NCBI RefSeq assembly: GCF_003205835.1
Contig: NZ_CP029773.1
Span: 652,501 to 716,500 of the forward strand
DNA from: Stenotrophomonas maltophilia
GTDB lineage: Bacteria; Pseudomonadota; Gammaproteobacteria; Xanthomonadales; Xanthomonadaceae
Direction of reading: 5' to 3'
Length of the DNA: 64,000 nucleotides
Below are positions 56,128-64,000 of the stretch, piece after piece. The position numbers and the translations under genes were made by a program. The notes beneath the pieces are model-generated. The model saw nothing but the letters and a program-made list of their open reading frames with translations, was not told the DNA's origin and ran no database searches. The stretch's first letter is position 1, and every line of letters begins with the position of its first letter.

Positions 56128-58644
56128 ATGAGCATGCACGCGCGCCGCACACGGCGCTGGACCGGCCTGGTCCTGTCGATGGGACTGCTGGCGGTGGCCC
56201 CGCTGGCCTGGGCCGCGGCCCCGCAGCCCGCCCAGGTACAGGCCCAGGGCGTCAATGGCTACGAACTGCCTTCGGCGGCGCTGCAGGCGGTGGTGGACGC
56301 GCCGCGCGCGCCCTTGCTGTACCTGTCGCCGCGCCGCGATGTCGCCGCGATGATGCAGATGCCGTCGCTGCCGTCGATCCAGGTGGTGGCGCAGCCGGAA
56401 CTGAAGCTGGCCGGACTGCGCATCAACCCGCGCACCTTCTCCGACAGCCGCTTCAGCTTCGGCGAGAAGCTGTGGCTGATGAACGTGGCCGACGGCAAGG
56501 AACGGCAGATCAGTGGCCTGCCGGCCAAGCTGTCGATCGCCAGCGTGATGTGGTCGCCGGACCAGAAGTGGCTGGCCTTCAACCAGGTCGACGCCGCCAG
56601 CGGCGCCAATGAGCTGTGGCTGGTGGATGTCGCCAGCGGCAGCGCCCGTCGTCTGGTCGCCGGCCTGAACACGGTGATCGGCAGTGGCTACCAGTGGTTG
56701 CCGGACAGCCGCGGCCTGGTGGTGTTCACGCGCCCGGCCAACCTTGGTGCGGCCCCGGCCGCCGATGGCATTCCGACCGGCCCGGCCGTGCAGCAGACCA
56801 GCCAGGGCGGCGGCGTGGTGTCGATCCGTACCTACCAGGACCTGCTGAAGAACGAGGCCGACGCGCGCCAGTTCGATTACTACGCCACCACCCAGCCGAT
56901 GGAAGTCAGCCTGGATGGCAACACCCGCGCGATCGGCGCAGCTGGCATCTTCATGGGCTTTGCGGTGTCGCCGGATGGCCGCTTCGTTCTGCGCCAGCCG
57001 GTGCAGCGGCCGTATTCCTACGTGGTGCCGGTGAGCAGTTTCCCGCGCCGCATTGAAGTGATCGACCGTGCCAGCGGCAAGCTGGTGCACACCGTGGCCG
57101 TGCGTCCGCTGGTGGAAGGTTTGCCGACCGGCAACGACGCTGAAGTGACCGGCGTGCGCGATATCAGCTGGCGTGGTGATGCCGATGCCACGCTGGTCTG
57201 GGCCGAAGCCCAGGACGGCGGCGACCCGAACAGGGAGGCCAAGGTGCGCGATGCGGTGCTGATGCAGGCTGCGCCGTTCGACAAGCCGCCGGTCACGTTG
57301 GCCCAGCTCGGCAGCCGTCTGGTGGGCATCAACTGGGGCCGTGGCGACCTGGCCCTGCTGACCGAGTCGTGGTGGAAGACGCGCAAGACCAGGACCTGGC
57401 TGATCGCCCCGGACAATGCCGGCGCCGAGCCGCGCCTGCTGTGGGATCGCGACGGGCAGGACCGCTATTCCGATCCGGGCCGGCCGCTGTTGTCCAGCGA
57501 CGACCGCGGCCGCTCGCTGCTGCAGACCAGCGCCGATGGCAGCAGCCTGTATCTGGCAGGTGCCGGTGCATCGCCGGAAGGCGATCGTCCGTTCGTGGAC
57601 CGCTTCGACGTCGCCACGGGCAAGGCCACCCGCCTGTTCCACTCGCAGGCGCCGAGCTATGCGCTGCCGGTGGCGCTGCTGGACAACCAGGCCAGCTCGT
57701 TGCTGCTGAGCCGCGAGAGCCCGGATGAGCCGGCCAACTTCTACGTGCAGTCGCTGGCCGATGCCGGTGCTGCACCGCGTGCGCTGACCCACTTCGCGCA
57801 TCCGCTGCCGCAGTTGAAGGGCGTGCAGAAGGAGCAGATCCGCTACAAGCGCAAGGATGGCGTCGACCTGACCGCGACCCTGCTGCTGCCGCCGGGCTAC
57901 GACCCGAAGCGCGACGGCCCGCGGCCGCTGCTGATGTGGGCCTACCCGGGCGAGTTCAAGAGTGCGGCTGCGGCCAGCCAGGTGACCGATTCGCCGTACC
58001 GCTTCAATGCGGTCAGCTACTGGGGCCCGCAGGCGTTCCTGGCCAAGGGGTATGTGGTGCTGGCCAGCCCGTCGATGCCGATCATCGGCGAGGGCGACAA
58101 GGAGCCGAACGACACCTACATCGAACAGTTGGTGGCCAACGCCCAGGCAGCCGTGGATGAAGTGGTGCGCCGTGGCGTGACCGATCGCGATCACATCGCC
58201 ATTGGTGGCCATTCCTACGGTGCGTTCATGACCGCCAACCTGCTGGCGCATACGCGCCTGTTCAAGGCCGGCATCGCCCGCAGCGGCGCCTACAACCGCA
58301 CGCTTACGCCGTTCGGCTTCCAGGCCGAGGAGCGCAACTACTGGCAGGCGCAGGACGTCTACCAGAAGATGGCGCCGTTCAACTACGCCGACAGGATCAA
58401 GGATCCGATCCTCTTCATCCACGGTGTGGACGACAACAACTCCGGCACGTTCCCGATGCAGAGCGAGCGCATGTTCGCCGCAGTGAAGGGCCTGGGTGGT
58501 ACCGCGCGTCTGGTGATGCTGCCGAACGAATCGCATGCCTACCGTGCACGCGAGTCGATCATGACCATGCTGGCCGAAAGCGAGCGCTGGCTGGAGCAGA
58601 CCATCGGCCCGGCCGAGCAGGGCAAGGCGAAGAAGAAGCGCTGA
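56128..58644 (+). CDS. S9-family (prolyl oligopeptidase-type) serine peptidase, exported
   Basis: 838 residues from the ATG at 56128. Signal peptide to about residue 31 (AWAAAP). A beta-propeller occupies about 60-560, then the alpha/beta hydrolase with GGHSYGAF (Ser696), Asp768 (HGVDDNN) and His803 (ESHAYR), the full triad. The size and motifs resemble the glutamyl endopeptidase-like branch of S9. A periplasmic or secreted digestive role is likely. A SMAG pair follows. Confidence 0.93.
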   Translation: MSMHARRTRRWTGLVLSMGLLAVAPLAWAAAPQPAQVQAQGVNGYELPSAALQAVVDAPRAPLLYLSPRRDVAAMMQMPSLPSIQVVAQPELKLAGLRINPRTFSDSRFSFGEKLWLMNVADGKERQISGLPAKLSIASVMWSPDQKWLAFNQVDAASGANELWLVDVASGSARRLVAGLNTVIGSGYQWLPDSRGLVVFTRPANLGAAPAADGIPTGPAVQQTSQGGGVVSIRTYQDLLKNEADARQFDYYATTQPMEVSLDGNTRAIGAAGIFMGFAVSPDGRFVLRQPVQRPYSYVVPVSSFPRRIEVIDRASGKLVHTVAVRPLVEGLPTGNDAEVTGVRDISWRGDADATLVWAEAQDGGDPNREAKVRDAVLMQAAPFDKPPVTLAQLGSRLVGINWGRGDLALLTESWWKTRKTRTWLIAPDNAGAEPRLLWDRDGQDRYSDPGRPLLSSDDRGRSLLQTSADGSSLYLAGAGASPEGDRPFVDRFDVATGKATRLFHSQAPSYALPVALLDNQASSLLLSRESPDEPANFYVQSLADAGAAPRALTHFAHPLPQLKGVQKEQIRYKRKDGVDLTATLLLPPGYDPKRDGPRPLLMWAYPGEFKSAAAASQVTDSPYRFNAVSYWGPQAFLAKGYVVLASPSMPIIGEGDKEPNDTYIEQLVANAQAAVDEVVRRGVTDRDHIAIGGHSYGAFMTANLLAHTRLFKAGIARSGAYNRTLTPFGFQAEERNYWQAQDVYQKMAPFNYADRIKDPILFIHGVDDNNSGTFPMQSERMFAAVKGLGGTARLVMLPNESHAYRARESIMTMLAESERWLEQTIGPAEQGKAKKKR

Positions 58645-58653
58645 CGTGACCCG

Positions 58654-58726
58654 GTAGTGCCGGCCGCTGGCCGGCAACCTCATGGACTCACGCGACCTGA
58701 GGTTGCCGGCCAGCGGCCGGCACTAC
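58654..58726. repeat. Inverted SMAG pair after the S9 peptidase
   Basis: GTAG-tipped GCCGGCCGCTGGCCGGC palindrome and inverted copy ending CTAC, about 30 bases of other sequence between. Confidence 0.93.
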
Positions 58727-58816
58727 CAGATGAAACCATTTTTGCATCGCAGCACGATGCCTGTTCTGGTTTAGGCTTGGGGTCTGGATCCGTTGACCGA
58801 GGCCTGTGCGTCGCCG

Positions 58817-61528
58817 ATGAACGAGTACCGCAGCAGCATCGAGTTTGCTTCCCCCGATCTTCCGCTTCGCGATGATGTGCGCCGGCTCGGCGCGCTGGTT
58901 GGCGACCTGCTGGTTGAACAGGTCTCCGCCGCCTTCCTCGACGATGTGGAAGACGTGCGCACCCGCGCCATCGCCCGCCGCGAGAACCAGGCGCCGTTGT
59001 CGGAGCTGGCCGATGGCCTGGCCGGGCGCACGCCGCAGCAGGCCGAAACCATGGTGCGGGCCTTCAGCACCTACTTCCAGGTGGTCAACATCGCCGAGCG
59101 CGTGCATCGCATCCGCCGTCGCCGTGACTACCAGCGCGCCGGTACCGCAGGGGCGCAGCCCGATGGCCTGCAGGATGCACTGCAGCACCTGAAGGCGCAG
59201 GGTGTGGGCCTGGACGAGCTGGCGCAGTGGCTGCCACGCATCGACATTGAACCGGTGTTCACCGCACACCCGACCGAAGCAGTGCGCCGCGCGCTGCTGG
59301 AGAAGGAGCAGCTGATGGTGGCCAGCCTGGTCGACAATCTCGACGGCCAGCGCACGCCGGGTGAGGCCGCCGCCGATGCCGCGCGCTTCCGCATGGCATT
59401 GACCGCTTCGTGGCAGACCACCGATTCTTCGCCGGTGCGGCCCACCGTCGATGACGAGCGCGAGCACGTCGGTTTCTACCTGGTGCAGGTGCTGTACCGG
59501 GTGATTCCGGTGCTGTACGAATCGCTGCAGCAGGCGCTGCGCGATACCTACGGCGAAGAGCTGTCGCTGCCACGCCTGCTGCGATTCGGTACCTGGGTGG
59601 GCGGCGACATGGACGGTAACCCGAACGTGGACGCGCACACCATCCGCAATACGCTGGATGCGCAGCGGCAGGCGGTGCTCGGGCGCTACCAGAAGGAACT
59701 GCTGCAGCTGGCCAGCCTGCTCAGCCAATCCACCGAGCGGGTGGGCGTAAGCGATGCGCTGCAGGCGCGCGTGGCGCAGTACCACCAGTTGCTGCCGCAG
59801 GTGCAGTCGCGCCCGCGCCATGCCGACATGCCCTACCGTCTGCTCAATGACCGCATGCGTGCACGCCTGCAGGCCACGCTGGATGACGGCGAAGGCGCCT
59901 ACGCCGGCCCCGATGAACTGATCGACGACCTGCAGCTGATCTTCGACAGCCTGCGCGCCAACCGCGGGGAGCATGCCGGTGGCTTTGCAGTACAGCGCCT
60001 GCTGTGGCGGGTGAAGACCTTCGGCTTCCACCTGGCGCGGTTGGACGTGCGCCAGGAATCGAGCGTGCATGCGCGCGCGCTGGCCACCGTGCTGGGCGGC
60101 GACGCAGCGTGGGACCGTCTCGATGCCGTGGGGCGTGCGCGCCTGCTGGCGCCGCATGCCAGTGGGGACGCGCCGTTGCCGAAGGGCGACGACGAAGGCA
60201 ACCAGCGTCTGGATGCGGTATTTGTGGCGTTGGCCGATGCGCGTGCGCGCCATGGTGGCGATGCGCTGGGCAGCTACATCATCTCGATGGCACACGACCG
60301 CAGTGACGTGCTGGCCGTGCTGGCGCTGGCACGCCGTGGCGGCCTGGTGGAAGAGGGCGGTTCGGTGCCGCTGGATATTGCGCCATTGTTCGAAACCGTG
60401 GACGACCTCAAGCGTGGCACCGCCACCCTGCGTGACCTGCTGGCCGACCCGATCTATCGCGCGCACCTGCACGCACGCGACGACGTGCAGTTGGTGATGC
60501 TCGGCTATTCGGACAGCAGCAAGGACGGTGGCATCGCCGCTTCGCGTTGGGGCCTGCAGCGTGCGCAGGTGGAACTGCTGGAGGTGGCGGCCGAGGCCGG
60601 CATCCGCCTGACCTTCTTCCATGGCCGTGGCGGTTCGATCAGCCGTGGCGGTGGCAAAACTACGCACGCGGTCGACGCGTCGCCGCGCGGCAGCATCGAT
60701 GGCCGCCTGCGGGTGACCGAGCAGGGCGAGGTGATCCATCGCAAATACGGCATCCGTGCGCTGGCGCTGCGCTCGCTGGAACAGGCCACCGGCGCGGTAC
60801 TGCGCGCCAGCCTGCGCCCGCGTGCCGCCGAACCCCGCGAGGATGAGTGGCGACCGGTGATGGATGTGGTCGCTGGCTCCAGCAGCGAGGTCTACCGAGC
60901 CTTCGTCGGCCAGGCAGGCTTCATGGACTACTTCCGCACCGCCACGCCGATCGATGTGATCGAGCGGATGACGCTGGGCTCGCGGCCGTCGCGCCGGCTC
61001 GGCCAGGACGCAGCACTGGGCAACCTGCGCGCGATTCCGTGGGTATTCGCCTGGAGCCAGGCACGCGCGGTGATTCCCGGCTGGTATGGCGTGGGCAGTG
61101 GCCTGCAGGCGGCGATTGATGCCGGCCACGAACAGACCCTGCGCGACATGGCGCGAGACTGGCCGTTTTTCCGTACGTTCCTGGACGACATCGCCATGGT
61201 GCTGTCCAAGGGCGATATCACCATTGCCGAGCAGTTCTCGAAGCTGTCCGGCGAGCTGCACGGGCGCTACTTCCCACAGGTGCAGAGCGAACTGGAACTC
61301 ACCCGGCACTGGCTGCTGGCGCTGATGGACCAGCGGACGCTGCTGGACCACGATGCGCGGCTGGCGCTGTCGATCCGCCTGCGCAACCCCTACGTTGATC
61401 CGATCAGCGTGCTGCAGGTGGATCTGCTGCAGCGCTGGCGGGCCAGCGGGCGCGAGGATGACGACCTGCTGCGCGCGCTGGTGGCCTGCGTGAACGGTGT
61501 TTCGCAGGGCGTGCAGAACACCGGGTGA
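58817..61528 (+). CDS. ppc: Phosphoenolpyruvate carboxylase
   Basis: 903 residues from the ATG at 58817; a TTG at 58793 is an alternative. Catalytic His151 lies in [25 protein letters not shown], the phosphate loop [13 protein letters not shown], and the terminal QNTG are all present. It makes oxaloacetate from PEP, an anaplerotic step. Single-gene unit flanked by SMAG pairs. Confidence 0.97.
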   Translation: MNEYRSSIEFASPDLPLRDDVRRLGALVGDLLVEQVSAAFLDDVEDVRTRAIARRENQAPLSELADGLAGRTPQQAETMVRAFSTYFQVVNIAERVHRIRRRRDYQRAGTAGAQPDGLQDALQHLKAQGVGLDELAQWLPRIDIEPVFTAHPTEAVRRALLEKEQLMVASLVDNLDGQRTPGEAAADAARFRMALTASWQTTDSSPVRPTVDDEREHVGFYLVQVLYRVIPVLYESLQQALRDTYGEELSLPRLLRFGTWVGGDMDGNPNVDAHTIRNTLDAQRQAVLGRYQKELLQLASLLSQSTERVGVSDALQARVAQYHQLLPQVQSRPRHADMPYRLLNDRMRARLQATLDDGEGAYAGPDELIDDLQLIFDSLRANRGEHAGGFAVQRLLWRVKTFGFHLARLDVRQESSVHARALATVLGGDAAWDRLDAVGRARLLAPHASGDAPLPKGDDEGNQRLDAVFVALADARARHGGDALGSYIISMAHDRSDVLAVLALARRGGLVEEGGSVPLDIAPLFETVDDLKRGTATLRDLLADPIYRAHLHARDDVQLVMLGYSDSSKDGGIAASRWGLQRAQVELLEVAAEAGIRLTFFHGRGGSISRGGGKTTHAVDASPRGSIDGRLRVTEQGEVIHRKYGIRALALRSLEQATGAVLRASLRPRAAEPREDEWRPVMDVVAGSSSEVYRAFVGQAGFMDYFRTATPIDVIERMTLGSRPSRRLGQDAALGNLRAIPWVFAWSQARAVIPGWYGVGSGLQAAIDAGHEQTLRDMARDWPFFRTFLDDIAMVLSKGDITIAEQFSKLSGELHGRYFPQVQSELELTRHWLLALMDQRTLLDHDARLALSIRLRNPYVDPISVLQVDLLQRWRASGREDDDLLRALVACVNGVSQGVQNTG

Positions 61529-61536
61529 AATGCATC

Positions 61537-61643
61537 CGCCGGGCGTTGCCCGGCGAATTCGAAATGGTAGTGCCGGCCGCTGGCCGGCAACCTCGTGCGT
61601 GTTGCCAGACACCATGAGGTTGCCGGCCAGCGGCCGGCACTAC
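61537..61643. repeat. Palindrome and inverted SMAG pair after ppc
   Basis: GCCGGGCGTTGCCCGGC at about 61538-61554, then a GTAG/CTAC SMAG pair at 61567-61643. Confidence 0.92.
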
Positions 61644-61696
61644 CACGATGTCGGATGCACGGCTGCCTCCGGCACCTTCCGGTATCCTCCCGCCCC

Positions 61697-62158
61697 ATGA
61701 AGCATTCCTGGCGTATCAGCAAATACTGGCAGCGGACGCCTGAGGGGTACCTATGGTCACCGCCCGAGGAGTGGACTGACTTCAGCGATGTCGGCAAGCG
61801 CGTGAGCATCGAGGATTACCTCGTTGTCGAGGATGCCTATCTGGACGCGATCAGGCGATTCTGTGTCGGCATTGGTGTCGAGTCCCTTCGCATCCAGTCG
61901 CTTTCTTCGCACGGCCCGTGTCAGTACCACGAGGGCCAGCAACTCGGCCTGCACGAGATTGAGCGGGTGGCGCGCGGCGTGCTGCGCAACGCCTTCTGGT
62001 GCAAGCTGGTCTGTCAGAACGCCGAAGTGCACTTCGGCTACGACTACTACATGTATGCGGTGTCGTCGGTGGACGCCTCGGCCGCATTGGCAGACGCCAA
62101 TCCGTTATTGAACATCGAGCGGTTCCGCTCTCCCTATCTGCCCGAACGGGAAGAGTAG
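61697..62158 (+). CDS. Unknown 153-residue soluble protein
   Basis: 153 residues from the ATG at 61697. No signal peptide; rich in tryptophan and tyrosine (SKYWQRTPEGYLWSPPEEW, FGYDYYMYAV). Base composition is less GC-rich than its neighbours. The TAG stop is the GTAG tip of the following SMAG repeat. The size and aromatic, acidic character resemble small immunity proteins, but I cannot assign a family and no toxin gene is next to it. Confidence 0.6.
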   Translation: MKHSWRISKYWQRTPEGYLWSPPEEWTDFSDVGKRVSIEDYLVVEDAYLDAIRRFCVGIGVESLRIQSLSSHGPCQYHEGQQLGLHEIERVARGVLRNAFWCKLVCQNAEVHFGYDYYMYAVSSVDASAALADANPLLNIERFRSPYLPEREE

Positions 62159-62178
62159 TGCCGGCCGCTGGCCGGCAA
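62155..62178. repeat. SMAG monomer overlapping a stop codon
   Basis: GTAGTGCCGGCCGCTGGCCGGCA; its GTAG supplies the stop of the gene at 61697-62158. Lies between that gene and the convergent thioesterase. Confidence 0.9.
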
Positions 62179-62183
62179 AGCCC

Positions 62184-62690
62184 TCATTCTTCCGGCGATG
62201 GCGGGTTCGACGCCAGCAGTTCCAGATGGCGCTGTTCCATTTCCTGGCGCAGCTGGCGGCGGATCTGTGCGGCGGCCTGGCGGCGCTTCTCGTCGGAGGT
62301 GGCCGGCTGCAACGGCGGCACCGGCGTCGGCCGGCCTTCCTCATCCACGGCCACCATGGTGAAGAAGCAGCTGTTGGCATGGCGCACGCTGCGCTTGAGG
62401 ATGTCCTCTGCCACCACCTTGATGCCGATCTCCATCGACGAGGTGCCGGTATGGTTCACCGAGGCGAGGAAGGTGACCAGCTCGCCTACCGCGATCGGCT
62501 GGCGGAACATCACCTGGTCCACCGACAGGGTGACCACGTAGCTGCCGGCGTAACGGCTGGCGCAGGCGTAGGCGACCTGGTCGAGCAGGCGCAGGATGGC
62601 GCCACCGTGGACCTTGCCGGAGAAATTGGCCATCTCCGGCGACATCAGCACGGTCATGGACAGCTGGTGGGTTTTCAGTTCGGTCGACAT
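62184..62690 (-). CDS. YciA-type acyl-CoA thioesterase
   Basis: 168 residues from the ATG at 62690. A single hotdog domain: MSPEMANFSGKVHGGAILRLLDQVAY carries the catalytic Asn/Asp region and helix, and the conserved VDQVMFRQPI and NSCFFTMVAVDEEGRP follow. It hydrolyses acyl-CoA esters in the cytosol. The C-terminal 30 residues are a charged helix. Confidence 0.93.
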   Translation of the reverse strand: MSTELKTHQLSMTVLMSPEMANFSGKVHGGAILRLLDQVAYACASRYAGSYVVTLSVDQVMFRQPIAVGELVTFLASVNHTGTSSMEIGIKVVAEDILKRSVRHANSCFFTMVAVDEEGRPTPVPPLQPATSDEKRRQAAAQIRRQLRQEMEQRHLELLASNPPSPEE

Positions 62691-62711
62691 GCGGCGATTG
62701 TATCGGCAACC

Positions 62712-62788
62712 GGTAGTGCCGGCCGCTGGCCGGCAACCACGCGATTTTTCCGGAGGCCATGAAAAAGCCGGCCAGTGGCCGGCTCTAC
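62712..62788. repeat. Inverted SMAG pair between thioesterase and metK
   Basis: GTAG-tipped palindrome at 62712 and a variant with stem GCCGGCCAGTGGCCGGC ending CTAC at 62788. Confidence 0.9.
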
Positions 62789-62790
62789 CG

Positions 62791-62820
62791 AAAAAGAGAA
62801 GGGCCACGTGAGCGGCCCTT
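62791..62820 (-). terminator. Rho-independent terminator of metK
   Basis: Stem AAGGGCC/GGCCCTT, 8-base loop, followed on the minus strand by CTCTTTTT; starts about 9 bases after the metK stop. Confidence 0.9.
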
Positions 62821-62828
62821 CGTGCTTC

Positions 62829-64000
62829 TTACTTCAGCTTCGCATCGGCGCGCAGGGCGGCGGCGCGATCGGTCTTCTCCCAGGAGAAGGCCGTGGCGTT
62901 GACGGTCTCGCCTTCGCCGTTGAGGTAGCTGAACTCCTTCGGCTTGCGGCCGAAGTGGCCGTAGGCCGCAGTCTGCTGGTACATCGGGTGCACCAGGTCC
63001 AGCATCTTGATGATGCCGTACGGGCGCAGGTCGAAGTGCTTGCGGATCAGCTTCTCGATCTTGTCGTCGCTGATCTTGCCGGTGCCGAAGGTGGTGACCG
63101 AGATCGAGGTCGGCTCAGCCACGCCGATGGCGTAGGAGACCTGCACTTCGCAACGGTCGGCCAGGCCGGCGGCAACCACGTTCTTGGCGACGTAACGGGC
63201 CGCGTAGGCCGCCGAACGATCGACCTTGGACGGGTCCTTGCCGGAGAAGGCGCCACCACCGTGACGGGCCCAGCCGCCGTAGGTGTCGACGATGATCTTG
63301 CGGCCGGTCAGGCCGCAGTCGCCCACCGGGCCGCCGATCTCGAACTTGCCGGTCGGGTTGATGTGGAACTTGGTGCCCTTGTGCAGCCACTTGGCCGGCA
63401 GCACCGGCTTGATGATCTCTTCGCGGACGGCCTCGATGAGGTCCTTCTGCTTGATGCCCGGGGCGTGCTGGGTCGACAGGACCACGGCGTCGATGGCCGA
63501 GACCACGCCGTTTTCATAGCGCAGGGTGACCTGGCTCTTGGCGTCCGGGCGCAGCCACGACAGCGGCGAGTTCTTCTTCTTGCGGATCTTGGCCTGCTGC
63601 TCGACCAGGCGGTGCGACAGGTGGATCGCGGCCGGCATGTAGCTGTCGGTCTCGTTGGTGGCATAGCCGAACATCAGGCCCTGGTCGCCAGCGCCCATTT
63701 CTTCCGGCTTCTTGCGATCCACGCCCTGGGCGATGTGCGGCGACTGCTTGCCGATCAGGTTCAGCACGCCGCAGGTCGCGCCGTCGAAGCCGACGTCGGA
63801 ACTGTCGTAGCCGATGTCCGTGATGACCTTGCGGGTCAGCGCTTCCAGGTCGATCCAGGCGCTGGTGGTGATCTCACCGGCCACGATGGCAACACCGGTC
63901 TTGACCATGGTCTCGCAGGCCACGCGGGCGCGCTGGTCCTGGGTCAGGATCGCGTCCAGCACCGCATCGGAGATCTGGTCGGCAACCTTGTCCGGATGGC
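62829..64000 (-). CDS. metK: S-adenosylmethionine synthase (5' end outside window)
   Basis: The frame is open to the window edge; the first whole codon encodes His of [17 protein letters not shown], so about 15 N-terminal residues are missing. [54 protein letters not shown] (in pieces around residues 240-265) and the terminal FSWEKTD region match MetK. It makes SAM from methionine and ATP, in the same cycle as AhcY and MetF. The start of the short inner frame at 63962 is not the real start. Confidence 0.97.
   Translation of the reverse strand, partial: HPDKVADQISDAVLDAILTQDQRARVACETMVKTGVAIVAGEITTSAWIDLEALTRKVITDIGYDSSDVGFDGATCGVLNLIGKQSPHIAQGVDRKKPEEMGAGDQGLMFGYATNETDSYMPAAIHLSHRLVEQQAKIRKKKNSPLSWLRPDAKSQVTLRYENGVVSAIDAVVLSTQHAPGIKQKDLIEAVREEIIKPVLPAKWLHKGTKFHINPTGKFEIGGPVGDCGLTGRKIIVDTYGGWARHGGGAFSGKDPSKVDRSAAYAARYVAKNVVAAGLADRCEVQVSYAIGVAEPTSISVTTFGTGKISDDKIEKLIRKHFDLRPYGIIKMLDLVHPMYQQTAAYGHFGRKPKEFSYLNGEGETVNATAFSWEKTDRAAALRADAKLK

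Noticed and set aside
56020..58683. 887-residue minus-strand frame over the S9 peptidase
   Set aside because: Antisense shadow; the plus strand carries a complete catalytic triad and signal peptide.
58688..61615. 975-residue minus-strand frame over ppc
   Set aside because: Antisense shadow; the plus strand is an intact PEP carboxylase.

Overview
The window is a GC-rich chromosomal segment of a Xanthomonadaceae bacterium, almost certainly a Stenotrophomonas of the S. maltophilia complex. The evidence is the many short GTAG-tipped palindromes of the SMAG/REP type described for that species, an Ax21-family outer-membrane protein, and Xanthomonad gene orders, including a division/cell-wall (dcw) cluster that lacks murD.

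Layout. (1) 1-12.1 kb is the riboflavin block nrdR-ribD // ribE-ribBA-ribH-nusB-thiL. An FMN riboswitch sits in front of ribE. Between ribD and ribE lies about 7 kb of accessory genes, all on the minus strand: a lipoprotein, two tandem paralogous exported proteins, a five-gene type VI effector cassette (PAAR, DUF4123 adaptor, small co-adaptor, Tox-REase-5 nuclease, Imm52-like immunity) and an Ax21-like protein. (2) 12.1-15.5 kb carries a five-unit 81-bp tandem palindrome array, a small unknown protein with a strongly structured leader, and an acyltransferase-SGNH protein. (3) 15.5-22.9 kb holds an FAD-linked oxidase with a small membrane protein, the yraN-lpoA/rsmI group, the RNase P RNA gene, a DM13 protein and an NRDE protein. 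(4) 23-42 kb is the dcw cluster mraZ-rsmH-ftsL-ftsI-murE-murF-mraY-ftsW-murG-murC-ddl-ftsQ-ftsA-ftsZ-lpxC, then dciA, an M23 peptidase, secA and a Nudix-ThiE fusion gene. Most dcw genes overlap by 4 nt. (5) 45.9-64 kb holds methionine-cycle genes (metF, ahcY with an SAH riboswitch, metK at the edge) mixed with a LytS/LytTR two-component pair, hydrolases, a TonB-like protein, an S9 peptidase, PEP carboxylase and an acyl-CoA thioesterase.

How the parts work together. The dcw genes supply lipid II precursors and the septal machinery, and lpxC, secA and the M23 peptidase extend this to the envelope. ahcY, metF and metK form the activated-methyl cycle. The rib genes make riboflavin under FMN control. 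The type VI cassette is the clearest accessory system; its order and families match the PAAR-TecT-coTecT-TseT-TsiT locus known in Pseudomonas aeruginosa.

The most distinctive genome-scale feature is the palindromic repeats. At least two families are present. Copies sit inside three coding frames as in-frame insertions, two genes take their stop codon from a repeat's GTAG tip, and one cluster has become a regular 81-bp array.
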